Of a stretch of 64,000 nucleotides of DNA, positions 24,801-37,700 are shown piece by piece. Origin of the DNA: Gambelia wislizenii (lineage: Eukaryota; Chordata; Lepidosauria; Squamata; Crotaphytidae); the NCBI GenBank assembly GCA_030847615.1, contig JAUMIR010000002.1, positions 196,213,809 through 196,277,808 on the forward strand. The letters run 5' to 3'. How positions within the stretch are numbered: the stretch's first letter is position 1; the number at the start of each line of letters is the position of its first letter. The notes under the pieces were generated by a model. The model worked only from the letters and a program-made list of their open reading frames with translations, ran no database searches and was not told the DNA's origin. The position numbers and the translations under genes are program-made.

Positions 24801-27800
24801 CTAGGAGAGAGGTAAGAGCCCATGAGCATACAGCCAGAGATGGAAAGCAAGACTTTCATGTTAAATTCATATGGTTTCATCTAGTCATGGTTATTAAGTC
24901 ATAATTACATTTTCCAGCAGTGTGGGGAGGCAATCCTTCAATCTGGGTTTGGCTCCTCCTCACACTTGACAGGCAGGGCTACCAAACAATTAAATAAGTC
25001 CACCACACCACCTTAAGGAGGAGAGCCAGCCCAACCTCCCAAGTTCTGTCCTGCCTCATAGCTTGAACAGTTCAGGGCTGTTAGCTCCAGTCTCTCTTTG
25101 TTTCTCTCTCTCTCTCTCTCCATTTTGGGGAGGAGAGCTACCTTCCTTGCAGGATGGCTTAGGCTGGATGATTGCACCAGTGTTCAGGATGGACAGGATA
25201 ACCTTAGAAGCCCTGAAGATAAAAGAGTGATTTTTTTTTTACATAGGGCTCTTGCGGCATTGACCTTGGCCATCAGAGCTGCCACAGCCAGCTTGCTTTT
25301 TATCCGGGCGACTATTAGATGGTCCAAGGACCTTTTGTTGGAGATGCCAAAAGGGAACCCTAAATTCAGACAGTGACTTAACAAATTATCCAAGGCACCC
25401 GTGTTCATGGCTGATGCCAGCCTTGACTCATTACAATTTGCTTCTCATGCCTAGCTGCCAATGTTGCTGCTATGTGGCAGCTTTGATTAAAAAACTAGAA
25501 CACGAACAACGAAGTCCAATCTAAGTCCAATCTAAAAGTTGTCTCTTTAAGGGGCCAAATTATTTGGGGAGTCCTTAGATGAGGTCCTGGTTGACTCCAA
25601 AGACAAAATGAAGATGCTTCCTTCTTCACCCAAGAAGGAGGATACAAAAGGCATTCCATTCTGGATCTTAGTCCTTTCAGGCTTACAAACCCCAGTCCTA
25701 TCAGAAGGACCTTGGGTTCTTCAGGTCAAATTGGGGGAAGTCCAAGCAACAATCTAAGCAAATCTCTACCTTTAACAAGGCAGGCAACTCCCAGAGTGCA
25801 AAACGGGGGGGGGGGGGAGAATCAGTGTCTTTGACTAGGAGTAGGTGCTGGTGGGGGCCCATCTTCTATTGTTTGCTCATTGTCAGAGGAACATGTCCTC
25901 CAATGCCTGGGTGCTCAGAAGAATCAGCAAGGGTTACACCATATATTTTGTAACTAGGCCTCCTCCGGTTTTCATTCCATCCTCAGACGCAAGTCAGTGG
26001 ATTATAATTCCTTCAGGTTAAAATCCATAGATCATTTATTGCAGACACAGACACAGAACCGTTTTTTCTGTCTCAGAAATTCTTGGGTTGTTACTCACTA
26101 CTCTTCCTGGTTCTCAAGAAAAAACAGGATTGGAGGGCCATTATCAATTTCCACCAGGTCACCTGGTGGGTGGCCAAGTGGAAGTTCTGCATGGAGACCC
26201 TTCGGTCAATTCTGAAGGCCTATGAGAGGGAGACTTACTGGCTTCTCTGGATTTACAGGAAGCGTATCTGTTCATTCCTGTACATTAAGCTCACCACCAC
26301 TTCCTCAGGTTTGCTTATTGAAACAACCACTATCACTACAGGGCCTTGTTCTTTGGCCAATCAGAGTCCCCCCACGTGTTCACCAAGTGGCACTGATAAT
26401 GCATCTCAGGTTACAAGGAGGTACCTCAATTTAAGAAGGATACTGACAAGCTGAAGCATATCCAGAGGAGGGTGACCAAAACTGCGGGAGGTCTGGAAGT
26501 CATGCCCTATGAGGAGTGGCTTAGGGAGCTGGGCATGTTTAGCTTGGAGAAGAGCAGGTTAAGAGATGACATGATAACAATGTTTAAATCAGTGGTGTCC
26601 AACCTGTGGCCCTCCAGGTGTTTTGGACTCCAACTCCCAGAAGCCTAAGCCAGCTGGTCCAATGGTCAGGAATTCTGGGAGCTGTAATCCAAAACACCTG
26701 GAGGGCCACAGGTTGGACACCACTGGTTTAAATATTTGAAAGGATGCCATACTGAGGATGGAGTAAGCTTGTTTTCTGCTGCTCCAGAGACTAGGGCACA
26801 GAGCAATGAGTTCAAACTACAGGAAAAGAGATTCCACCTAAACACTAGGAAGAACTTCCTGACAGGAAGAGCTGTTCGACAGTGGAATGCTCTGCCGTAG
26901 AGTGTGGTGGAGTCTCCTTTGGAGGTTTTCAAACAGAGGCTGGATGGCCATCTGTCAGGAATCTTTTGATTGTGTATTCCTGCATGGCAGGGGATTGGAC
27001 TAGATGGCCCTTGTGGTCTTTTCCAACTCTATGTCCATCTCTATCTGGAAGACATGTTGATCTACATGCCTTCTCTTCAGAGGGCCAGGAGGACCATTCA
27101 GACAACAATTCATTGTCTGGAGTCCCATGGGTTCATGATCAACAAGGACAAGAGCCATCTGGAGACCATTCAGCAGCTTCAACATCTAGGAAGTATCACA
27201 GACACTTAACTTTACAGGGTATCCCTTTCAGAGGACCACAGACAGAAGTTACAATTGCTGATCAGGGAAGTTCTGTGTCAGGACACAGTCCTCATGTTAT
27301 TGGCCAAGCTGCTAGGCCTGATGGTGGCTTACATAGAATCCGTTCTATGGGCCAGGCTTCACCTCAGAGCTCTGCAGTTTTTCCTACTACCATTTCAGAG
27401 CTGAGTATCTGTGATGATTCTAGAGGACATGCAGAAGTCTTCCACGTGGTGCCTGACAGATATACTGAAGGCTGAGTTCCCAAGGCCTGTCTGACAGGCT
27501 GGGGGCACTTTACAATGCCCAGATGGTACAGGGTCTGTGCCTTCCTCTCGAGAATATGCACAGTATCAGTTGACTGGAACTCCTAGTTGGCCGTTAGTGT
27601 TTCTCAACCTGTAGTCTAAGGTGTTCCACAAACATGTGTTGGTCAGGACAGACAACATCCCAACCAGATCACAAAAAAGGGGGGAGGTGCTCCTGTCCAC
27701 TGATGGACGAAACGTTTCTGCTGATGCAGTGGGGAGAGTCTCTCCTCTCACTCAGGGGAGAATTCTTCAAAGGGCTGATGACCTACCAGGTCGATTGGTT

Positions 27801-30800
27801 AAACAGACAATGGCTGGATCAGTGATAATGGGGGTGAATGCTCTAATCTTTTAGATGGCAGTGGAACGGTTTGGTCTCCCATGGGTGTTCCTTTTTGCTT
27901 CACAGGAGAATCACAAACTGCCTCTCTTCATGCCAAGATTCTCAACAAAGAGAGTGTTAGCATTCTATCTTCTCATGGCCCAAAAACCTTGTGCTATGCC
28001 TTTCCCTCAATAGTGTTGTTGGCCAAGATATTGAGTATGATCAAGTTAAGAGTCAGAACAACTGACACAGAACAATTACATCATCCATACACACTTCCAG
28101 TGGGTTTATCTCAGCAGATTATATCATCAGTCTGTGCTTGGTTACAGGGATATAGCCAGATGCTTTCCCCCTGAATTCTACCAGCCACTAAACTTTTTTA
28201 ATTCAAGAGGAAAAGAAGATTTTGGTTGCAATTTTCCAATGTTTAGCAATTTCTAATCATGGGTGCGTGGGGGGAGATTTTGGAGCAGCTAAATGGTGGA
28301 GGTGGGGAGCATTGAGAGATGTAGCCTAGTTCCACCTGCTGAACTTTTATGCTATATTCTGCAATACAGACAGAAATGGCGGAAAAACACCCTTTTGAGA
28401 TTAACAAGACTTTAGTTGAGACCGTGTACTGCAAAATGCAGTTTATATGCATGTATATTTCTGGTGGGAGGCTACATTTATTTTAGACATCTGAACAAGT
28501 TCCTTTCAGGTTAAGAGGTAGCAGTTGAGAGTGACCAACCCAAGTTGTCTGGCATGACTCAGAAATGCCAAGGTGCTGTGCAGGAGGTAACTGAAATGTG
28601 CAGTTGATCAGTTCTTTCCACTCTCACAGCACAGGAACACATAGCAAGACAAAAAGGGAGAAGTCCGCCTTACTGTCTCTCAAGAAGGTGTCAGCGAAGT
28701 ATAAGGTGCGCACAAAGCCAGTGAAGGAATCCTCTGCTGACCGTGCTTCGATCTTCCGCTGAATGGGAGCCAGTTCTATCTCCTGCAACGCATCGTGGTC
28801 ATGTCTGGAAATCCCTTCTTGTACCTTTCCCAAGAAATAAAATCCAGGAGCCACTGAGTACACCTTGTCCATCTCACAAACAGACATATAATGGCGTTCT
28901 GATGAGCAAGCTACATCACTTTTTTAAACTGAATATGAATACTAGTTGGCAAGGAAAAAGGCTTCTGTTCAGAGGGTTTATGAGGCAGTCATTTTACTGA
29001 AGCAAGGTTTGGGTCTGGTCAGATCTTGGAAAGAAGCCTACCTGGGAACTCCACCTATCTACACCACCTTGAGCTCCAGGTTGTAAGAAAAGCAAGCTGT
29101 AAGCGAACTAAATAAATAAAAAGTCAGAACATCTCTAAGAAGGCCATTTTGTGTAGCACTAGAGGACCTGCTGTGGAGCATTAAGATAAGCATGATGATA
29201 CTTGCTTTGATAAATAGCTTAGAAATAATGCTGTAGTCCTGCATGTTGATTTTTTTGCACCTCCTTAGAATGGCAGAAGAGAAAGAATAGGAGCATTTTG
29301 CCTAAGTAACTATTTGAGGAAGGCTGCACAATTCTGCTCTAATAGCGCAGCCTCTGATTCTCTGAATCTCTTCCTGATGTGAGGTATCAATACCATAAGC
29401 GGCAAGGCTGTGATGTAATTCTGTAAGCAATTTTGAGGAATTTGTGGCTTTCTAGACAACATTTCCCCAAATCCGTGCTCATCAGGCTGGTTGGGGTTGA
29501 TAGGAACCAGAATCCAATGTTGACAGGTAGGGGGCATGTTTCCCCTCCTCCTTGCTCTTAAAGGCAGCCCATGTTGCACATTCAATAAAGCTGAGCAGCA
29601 CATCACCTCACCTCAGCAGTTCGCAGCTTTCTGGTTGATACCCTGCTCCTCCGCATCCGTCGGAAGGACTGACGGAGGGATTTCTTCAAGGATTTTACCC
29701 TAGAAAGAGGGCCCTCCAAGGCCAACTGGTCACTGGGATGCAGGGTACACCTAGGATGAAACCAACAGGACCAATTCACCTCGGTTTTTTGACCATCTAT
29801 TATATGATTAAATGGGATTGGCAAAAAAGAAGCCTAAGAAGAGAGTTGCTGCCTTTTCCTGTACAGAGTGAAACAGTGTCAAAGGAACATAGGAAGTTGC
29901 CAGTGCCTGAGTTCCAATAACCCATTGTTTCAGAGAAGCTAGGCTTCTGAAACTCAGGCTTGTTCTGAGACTACCACACTGTCCACTATCTGTTTTTAGG
30001 AAATGTTGCCATCTTATATTTGGGCACATCCTGAAAGTTTTGTCAAAGAGTTTCAGATAGTAAACCAATTAAAGAATTTCTCCGTAGGCAGAATGACTAG
30101 AAAGCTGAAGCTACTTTTCTTTTCTTTTCAAAGAGAAGCACCATACATGCTGTTTTCACCTGTCCTGCTCCTACATTCCAAAATGTAGAGGACCAAAATT
30201 GTACATGGACCAATATACAATTGGTCCATATGCATTATTGTGGTGGTTCTTCTCCTTCTGGGGTATAGCATTACTCTTCACAGAAGCATACCTTCCCTAC
30301 TCCCCAACTTTCATGGGACAGACTGTTCCTCTCCCTTCTCAGAATTACTCTGAGAGGAAAGCAAGGGCTCAGTGCCTTTCCTACTGATGTGACTGAGGAG
30401 ATGTATTCAGAACTAGCATGGCTGTCCAATCCCAATTACACTGGCTGACCTGTGCTCAAAAAACACACTCGCTCTGCCTCTGGTAGCAAGGATACCAATG
30501 AGCTATTTCACTGGTTTAAGATAAAGCCAGTTGGTCTTCCTTTAGAATGTAAGAGCAGGGCACTATGAAAACTGGTGGAAGGTGTTTTCTTAAAACAAGA
30601 AACAAACAAACTCAGCTTTCTAGTCTTCTTGGCTGCAGATAAGGCGGGGGAATCTCATTCTAATACAATTTCCCCCCCTGATTGCCTTGGGAATCTTCAC
30701 CTCGTATGGCTCAAATGTGGCCCAAATGACCCAGTCACTTCAGTGGCCAGCTCAACCACACCCAAGGAACCCACCTCCCCATTGCTGCAGATATAGGACT

Positions 30801-33800
30801 GTGGCAGGATACTGGTTTGCCTAAGTGCTTTGCTGCCCAAGCTGAGTTTCATCCCAAGAACGTCTAGCTCACTGCTTGAGCACTTAACTATTTTTTCAGA
30901 CCAGTCTGGCAGGACAGTCCTATACATGAAAACATCTTTAAACATCTTTTTATTTTAACTTTTTAACAATAACAAAACCCAAAGTAAATCAGCAATATAC
31001 AATTCAATAACATTGCAAGACCCATACTAGTTCAATATCAGCAGGTCCAAATATACTGAATATATATTCATTTTATAAATAATTAAAATGGTTTACTCTA
31101 AATGTTCGAGTGATGCTCTGGAGGATGAAATGACGTGGTTTCAGATGTTGTGCACACAATAAATGGATACCAAACTGAAGTAAAGTGATCTCCCTCTACT
31201 AGTCCCTTTGATGATCTTATCTGATAGGTAAGTTTTTCCACCAGTGCAATGGACCAAACTTTTTTAATTCAAGAGGAAAAGAAGATTTTGGTTGCAATTT
31301 TCCAATGTTTAGCCATTTCAAATTGCGCTGCTGTCAAAAGAACTGAAATCAAATCTTGATATTTAAGGGATGAATTAGGTCCTTTGAAAACAGAAAGGAA
31401 AAGGAGAGCTTTGCAGTAGTGTACCTTTTTGATTTAGCATATCTGACAAGATTTTAAACTATTATTCCATTTTTTAAAAACCTTATCACATTGTACCCAC
31501 ACGTGGACCATAGTACCTTTACTTTGACAGCCCCTCCAACACTGTGGGGAGACTGAATGGATCATCTTAGAGAGTTTCACAGGGGTAAAATACCAATAAT
31601 GTAACAACTTACAGAAATATTCCCTAATTGATGCCGACGTGGATTTAAAACATGAAAACATCTTAAAAGCTGTGTGCAAGACTGTGGGGTGTTTTGTGAG
31701 CCCTATATCGTGAGAATCAGGGATTAAAAAACAAAACAAAACACCAACAACATTGCTGCCCCCCTCTAGGATGTAACTTACTTGACAAAGACTAGTTGCT
31801 TTTGCTGATGATCAAAGAGCCCAAAGCCATGGCTTGTACCAAATGCAACAAGTTTCCACTCGGAGTGAAGGGCCAGCGACGTGACTACAGCTGGGGGCTG
31901 ACACTGGACTAAGACAAATGGCTGGAAGCCAGGCTCAAAAAGAACAGGCCCGTCTCTAGTTTTCAGTCGTTCATGACCCTTCCACTTATAGCCTTCCTGG
32001 TCTTGGAGAAGATCTGCTTCTGCACGGTCAATCACCTGATCGGCTTCCTCGTCATTTAGTTCCAGAACAAGTACCTGGGAGGGCGAAGGGGTCAAAAGGT
32101 CATTCAGGACTGCATTATGAAATCTCTCACCATTTGCAAAACTGACCCCATTTGACACTCCACCCCAGGGCTTCCTCCTCTGGGCCTAAATTGTGAATGC
32201 ACTGGGAAACAGGTTTTCATTTTAAACCAGGCTCCTTGCTTGTTTTAAACTTTACTTCAGTGACAGAGCATTCCAGCTATCAAATTCACTCTAGTACAGA
32301 CTCCTTAATGCCTTTCTGTTGTATACAAACAATCTGAAGTGAACAGAGCAAAAAATGCTATCAGAGAAAAAGCAAGAGGCAAGCCATGTTTGTGGAATAC
32401 AAACAGCCATGGATCAAGTGGCTATTACAGCAGACTATGCATGTTGTTAGCATTATATATTTGCATCTCATCATTTAGGATAAATCCTTTCAAGCTGAGT
32501 TGCAAAGAATAAAAACCCATCATCTACAAAGTAAAATCCATCAAAATCACAACAACATGAAAATAGCACTGGTGGAAGTCTTGGTAAAATTCATGTTCTG
32601 TGACCAATTTGTAAGGGAGTCTTACTGCCTTGTAGTGTGGTGGAACGCACTGCCTTGTAGTGTTTTGGAGTCTCCTCCTTTAGAGATTTTTAAACAGAGG
32701 CCAGATGGCCATCTGTCAAGGGGTGCTTTGGTTGTGTATTCCTGCATAGCAGGGGGCTGGATTAGATGACCCTTGTGATCTCTTCCAACTCTATGCTTCT
32801 ATGAGTCATCCAACATTTCTGAACTGCAGAAGCAAGGAGAAAGTCTTGCCCATCAGCTGCTTCTCTTATTTCAGATCTGATGTGAACTTTTGGCAAGGTT
32901 CTTAAACATCACCTGGCAGGATGTTATGGATGGCCAGCCTACCAAGAAGTTGCCTGTGGAAACTGGCACTGGCAAATGGCCATCTGCATCCACCACTATG
33001 AACCTTCCAATAGTAACGACTCTCACAGCTACTCAGGTCTTGACAGGCTATTGCTTTCTTGTCATGGATGGGCTGGGCACACCACAAGGAAACATAGCTA
33101 TTTTGGCCAACCAATGATAAGCTATTTAGGCTACTGCCTATGAATTATGGACATGCACAGGGACTATTAGAAAAAGCAGCAGCATGGCTCCCACAAGTCC
33201 AGTGGGGCTCTACTTTGAAGAGTATATTTTGAGTGAAAACAGATTTTAAAAGCCAGTTTATAGGCATATAAAGGACATGGCTCAGTGTCAGAACTGAAGT
33301 TAAAAAGACGAGGAGCAGGTACACTGCTTAAGAGCCCAAGGGCAAAGCTGTATTTACCTCAAGAACCTGAAGTAATACCCTTTGGAAGGAAACCGAATTT
33401 CATGCTTCACAATGGAAGGCATGCATGTTCCTGTAGTTACTGTTGGTTTTCTCTGCCTGATGCTGCACAGCATCTATGAAGCATATAATATTTAGCTATA
33501 TCTGTATACTGGTCCTCCACAATCCACACAGGGATAGCAAATCAATATCCTGACAGGATTTGCTGGAGCCACTACATATGTCTGTCAAAAAAGCCTTTCA
33601 TGAAAAAAGCTAACCCATCCTGAGTCAGTATGACAACAGCAAGGATTCTTACTGTTTCTCTTGCATTGAGAAAAAAGCACTGTGAGAAGAGAGCAGCTAA
33701 ATTCCTGAAGGCAGTCCAGAGATTTTTCATTATCTCCCATGCTACTGGCTTGTAGAAGAGTTCACCTAGTACCTCAGTTGCCTAACCCTACCTAAGACAC

Positions 33801-34683
33801 TTCCCATTTCCTCCCGCAAGATATAGACACTGAATTTTGGCGCTGTACACAGATGCATTATTAACATGAGGCACCTGCTGTCTGAAAACAACACAGGAAG
33901 TTACAGAGCAGAGATATTCAAAGCCAGGTTTAATGAGACAGTGGCTGCAGCTACACCAGGGTATGTTAAGTGGAAACTGAACATGGCCTCACATGATTCT
34001 GAACATGGTTTTAAGCCAGAGAACAGCACAGAGAGCACACAGCAGTTGTATGAGCATTTAGAGAGTGCTTCCACCTCCCACAGCTTCTCAAACTATGAGG
34101 ATTACAGGAAGATATTCCAGGTCAGTGTACGCAGCATTATCAGATTCAAGCCTCTATGCACACACAGCGATGAAAGGGCACTATACAGCCCAACGTGGGG
34201 GCATGGCTGAGTATGCTGGCAGACAAAGTGATTGCAACAGCCCACCTGTATCTTTTTCATAAATTTTCAGTACCTGTCCTGCTGTTCCTGCTACAGCCAA
34301 GTAGCCACTGTATTTGCACAGGAAGATCTTCTGGATCCCAAGTCTGGGATCATCACTGTAAGGGTCAAAGGAACCAACCTAGTAGGGCACGGAGGCAAGA
34401 AACGGAAATCACATGAACACAAAGCCACATGTGGACAAAGAGCAACTTTTTTGCTACAATACCATATATCATACACGTTGGACTTCTGGACACCTCACCT
34501 TGCGCAGCGGTGGCCATTCATCCTCCCCTGATTGGTTCATATTGTCATTGGGATCTGCATCTGTTAGGAACACCTTCACTGTGCTCAGCTTATACAGCAA
34601 GTTCAGACAAATACCAGAGGCATTCCAGAATCGCACAGTGCCATCCTCATGTCTGGTGGAAATAAAAGTGAAAAGCATATGAG

Positions 34684-34714
<31 letters not shown>

Positions 34715-37700
34715 ACACTCACTGCAATGAATATCTGGGATGGCAATAATCAGAACAGACATGATTTGTATAAAAGCATCTGTGCAATGCATCATCAGTA
34801 CATTCATGCAGGGAAGTCACATCACAATCAGCGGCCACTCCACCTGCCTAAGGGACAGGGAGATACAAGACAACAAGGCCCAGCTCACCAATTGCCATTT
34901 TGCTTCCTGCCATCTCAGAACTCTCTCTTGTGGTGACAGTCCTACCTGTTCAGTATTCAACTGTGTTAAACATTTAATACCTGGTTTTTCTTGGTTTTTT
35001 TCTGGGCTGTGAGGCCATGTTCTGGAAGAGTTTACTTCTGACATTTCGCCTGCATCTGTGGCTGGCATCTTCAGAGAATGGCTGAGTAGGAGGAGTGTGT
35101 GTGGAGTTTATATCCTGTGAACCCCTGTTGGGGAGGATATGTAAATTTGTGTATTTGAATGAGTAGTTCCTGGGTTTAGATATGCAAGGAAGATTAGTGT
35201 CTGTTTGGCTAATGGTTGGTTGATGGCCCATTATCTGCTGGAAATCCCCTGTCTCTGGATGGAATTCCTTTGTAAGTGTTGAGTTTTGAGTCTTTTCAAA
35301 CTGGAAGCCAGATTTTGTTTACTTTTAGGGTTTCTTCTTTCCTGTTGAAGTTGTCCAAGTGTTTGTGGATTTCAATAGCTTCTCTATGCATTCTGACATG
35401 ATAGTTGTTGACCTGGTCCAGAATTTTTGTGTTTTTAAATAACATTTTGTGTCCAGGTTGGTTCATAACATGTTCTGCTACTGTTGATTTTTCTGGCTGG
35501 CCCAGTCTGCAGTGTCTCTTATGTTCTTTGATTCGTGTTTGCACACTGCGTTTAGTGGTCCCTATGTAATAAAAACATTGGTGAGAGCATGCAAAAAGGA
35601 TCTGTGAACCCCAATACCTGGAAGACGAACTGAAGCATCTAAACTGGGCCCTACAGGCTAATGGTTACTCCAGATCAGACATCACAAGAGCAGCCAGACC
35701 CAGAACAAACCACAGGAATGAAGAAGAAAAACAGCCACCCAAAGGGGAGGTATTTTTACCATACATCAAAGGAGTCACATACAGAATAGGGAAACTGATG
35801 GGGAAACACAACCTTCAAATGATCTACAGACCAACCAAGAAAATTCAAGAAATGCTATACTCAGCGAAGGACAAAAGAGACCCTCTCACAGCTACAGGAG
35901 TTTACTGCATACCATGCAGCTGTGGACAAGTTTACATAGGGACCACTAAACACAGTGTGCAAACATAGAATCATAGAATCATAGAATTGTAGAGTTGGAA
36001 TAGACCACGAGGGCCATCCAGTCCAACCCCCTGCCACGCAGGAAATCACAATCAAAGCATCCCTGACAGATGGCAATCCAGCCTCTGTTTAAAGACCTCC
36101 AAGGAAGGAGACCCCACTATGCTCCGAGGGAGTACGTTCCACTGCCGAACAGCTCTTACTGTCCAAAAGTTCTTCCTAATGTTGAGGTGGAATCTCTGTT
36201 CCTGGAGCTTGCATCCATTGCTCCGTGTTCCAGTCTCTGTAGCAGCAGAAAAAAGCCTGCTCCATCCTCAGCATGACACCCCTTCAAATACTTAAACAGG
36301 GCTATCATATCGCCTTTTAACCGTCTTTTTTCCAGGCTAAACATACCCAGCTCCCTAAGTCTCTTTTCATAAGGCATCGTTTCCAGACCTTTCTCCATTT
36401 TAGTTGCCCTTCTCTGGACATGCTCCAATTTGTCAATATCCTTTTTGAATTGTGGTACCCAGAACTGGACACAGTATTCTAGGTGAGGTCTGACCAAGGC
36501 AGAATAGAGCGGTACTATTACTTCCCTTGATCTAGATACTATACTTCTATTGATACAGCCCAAAATTGCATTGGCCTTTTTAGCTGCCGCATCACACTGT
36601 TGACTCATGTTCAACTTGTGGTCTACTAGGACTCCTAGATCCCTTCCGCACGTAGTCTCGTTCAGCCAGGTCTCTCCCATCCTATATCTATGCATTTCAT
36701 TTTTACGCCCTAAGTGCAGTACTTTACATTTCTCCGTATTGAATTTCATTTTGTTAGTTTTGGCCCAGCTCTCCAGTCTATCCAGGTCATTCTGAATTTT
36801 GATCCTGTCCTCTAGGGTATTAGCTACTCCTCCTAATTTGGTGTCATCTGCAAATTTGATAAGTATGCCCCTAATTCCCTCATCCAAGTCATTGATAAAG
36901 ATGTTTCTGAATCAAGGAGCACGAGACATGAATCAAGGAGCACGAGAGACACTGCAGACTGGGCCAGCCAGAAAAATCAGCAGTAGCAGAACATGTTATA
37001 AACCAACCTGGACACAAAATGTAATTTAAAAACACAAAAATTCTGGACCAGGCCAACAACTATCATGTCAGAATGCACAGAGAAGCTACTGAAATCCACA
37101 AACACCTGGACAACTTCAACAGGAAAGAAGAAACCCTAAAAGTAAACAAAATCTGGCTTCCAGTTTTGAAAAACAATGGAATCAAAACTCAACACTTGCA
37201 AATGAATTCCACCCAGGGACAGGGCAATTTCCAGCAGATAATGGGCCATCAACCAACCATTAGTCAAACAGACACTAATCCTCCTTGCATATCTAAACCC
37301 AGAAACTACCCATTCAAATACACAAATTTACATATACTCCCCAATAAGAGTTCACAGTATATAAACTCCACACACACTCCTACTCAACCATTCTCTAAAG
37401 ATGCCAGCCACAGATGCAGGCGAAATGCCAGAAGTAAACTCTTCCAGAACACAGCCCAGAAAAAAACCAAGGAAAATCTATGGATGCTGGCCCTGAAAGC
37501 CTTTGACTTCACATTTAATACCTGAATTTGCTTCACTTCTTCTTCCCTCCTTATTTTCTCCCTTTCACGCACACTGTTTGTACTGTGGCTCTTAGATAAT
37601 AGTCATTATTTTAAACTGTAAACTGTCTTTAAGTGAAGAAACAAATGCAGCAAATGAGCAACACATTAATGCAATTGCTTTTGAGGTGTCATACCACTTT

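Larger units (their letters stand above)
25180..28175 (+). mobile_element. Degenerate DIRS-like retrotransposon (interrupted)
   Basis: Plus-strand remnants in order: a gag-like part ([19 protein letters not shown]), RT start ([15 protein letters not shown]), RT body ([19 protein letters not shown], then RALFFGQ), the catalytic region [13 protein letters not shown] (usual YLDD, here YLED) with [14 protein letters not shown], an RNase H-like part (HVLVRTDN) and a segment resembling the ALPWADLFA-type region ([11 protein letters not shown]). This order fits DIRS-type, tyrosine-recombinase elements better than LTR elements. Many stops and frameshifts. Split at about 26,415-27,035 by a CR1. It fills the intron between exons 15 and 16. 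Confidence 0.7.
35578..37510 (+). mobile_element. Penelope-like element, main plus-strand arm
   Basis: Open plus-strand frame from about 35,617 ([18 protein letters not shown]) through [16 protein letters not shown] and [17 protein letters not shown], then cut at 35,965 by a CR1. It resumes near 36,930 with the nuclease C-terminus ([30 protein letters not shown]) and the 3'UTR to 37,510. The RT domain is absent (5' truncation). GIY-YIG tyrosines are visible in VY-C...VYIG. Confidence 0.9.

Noticed and set aside
33866..34210. 114-codon plus-strand ORF
   Set aside because: No family resemblance, no splice or promoter context, antisense in an intron; expected by chance in 64 kb.
36156..36887. 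243-codon ORF as a host gene
   Set aside because: It is the RT tail of a CR1 LINE ([24 protein letters not shown]).
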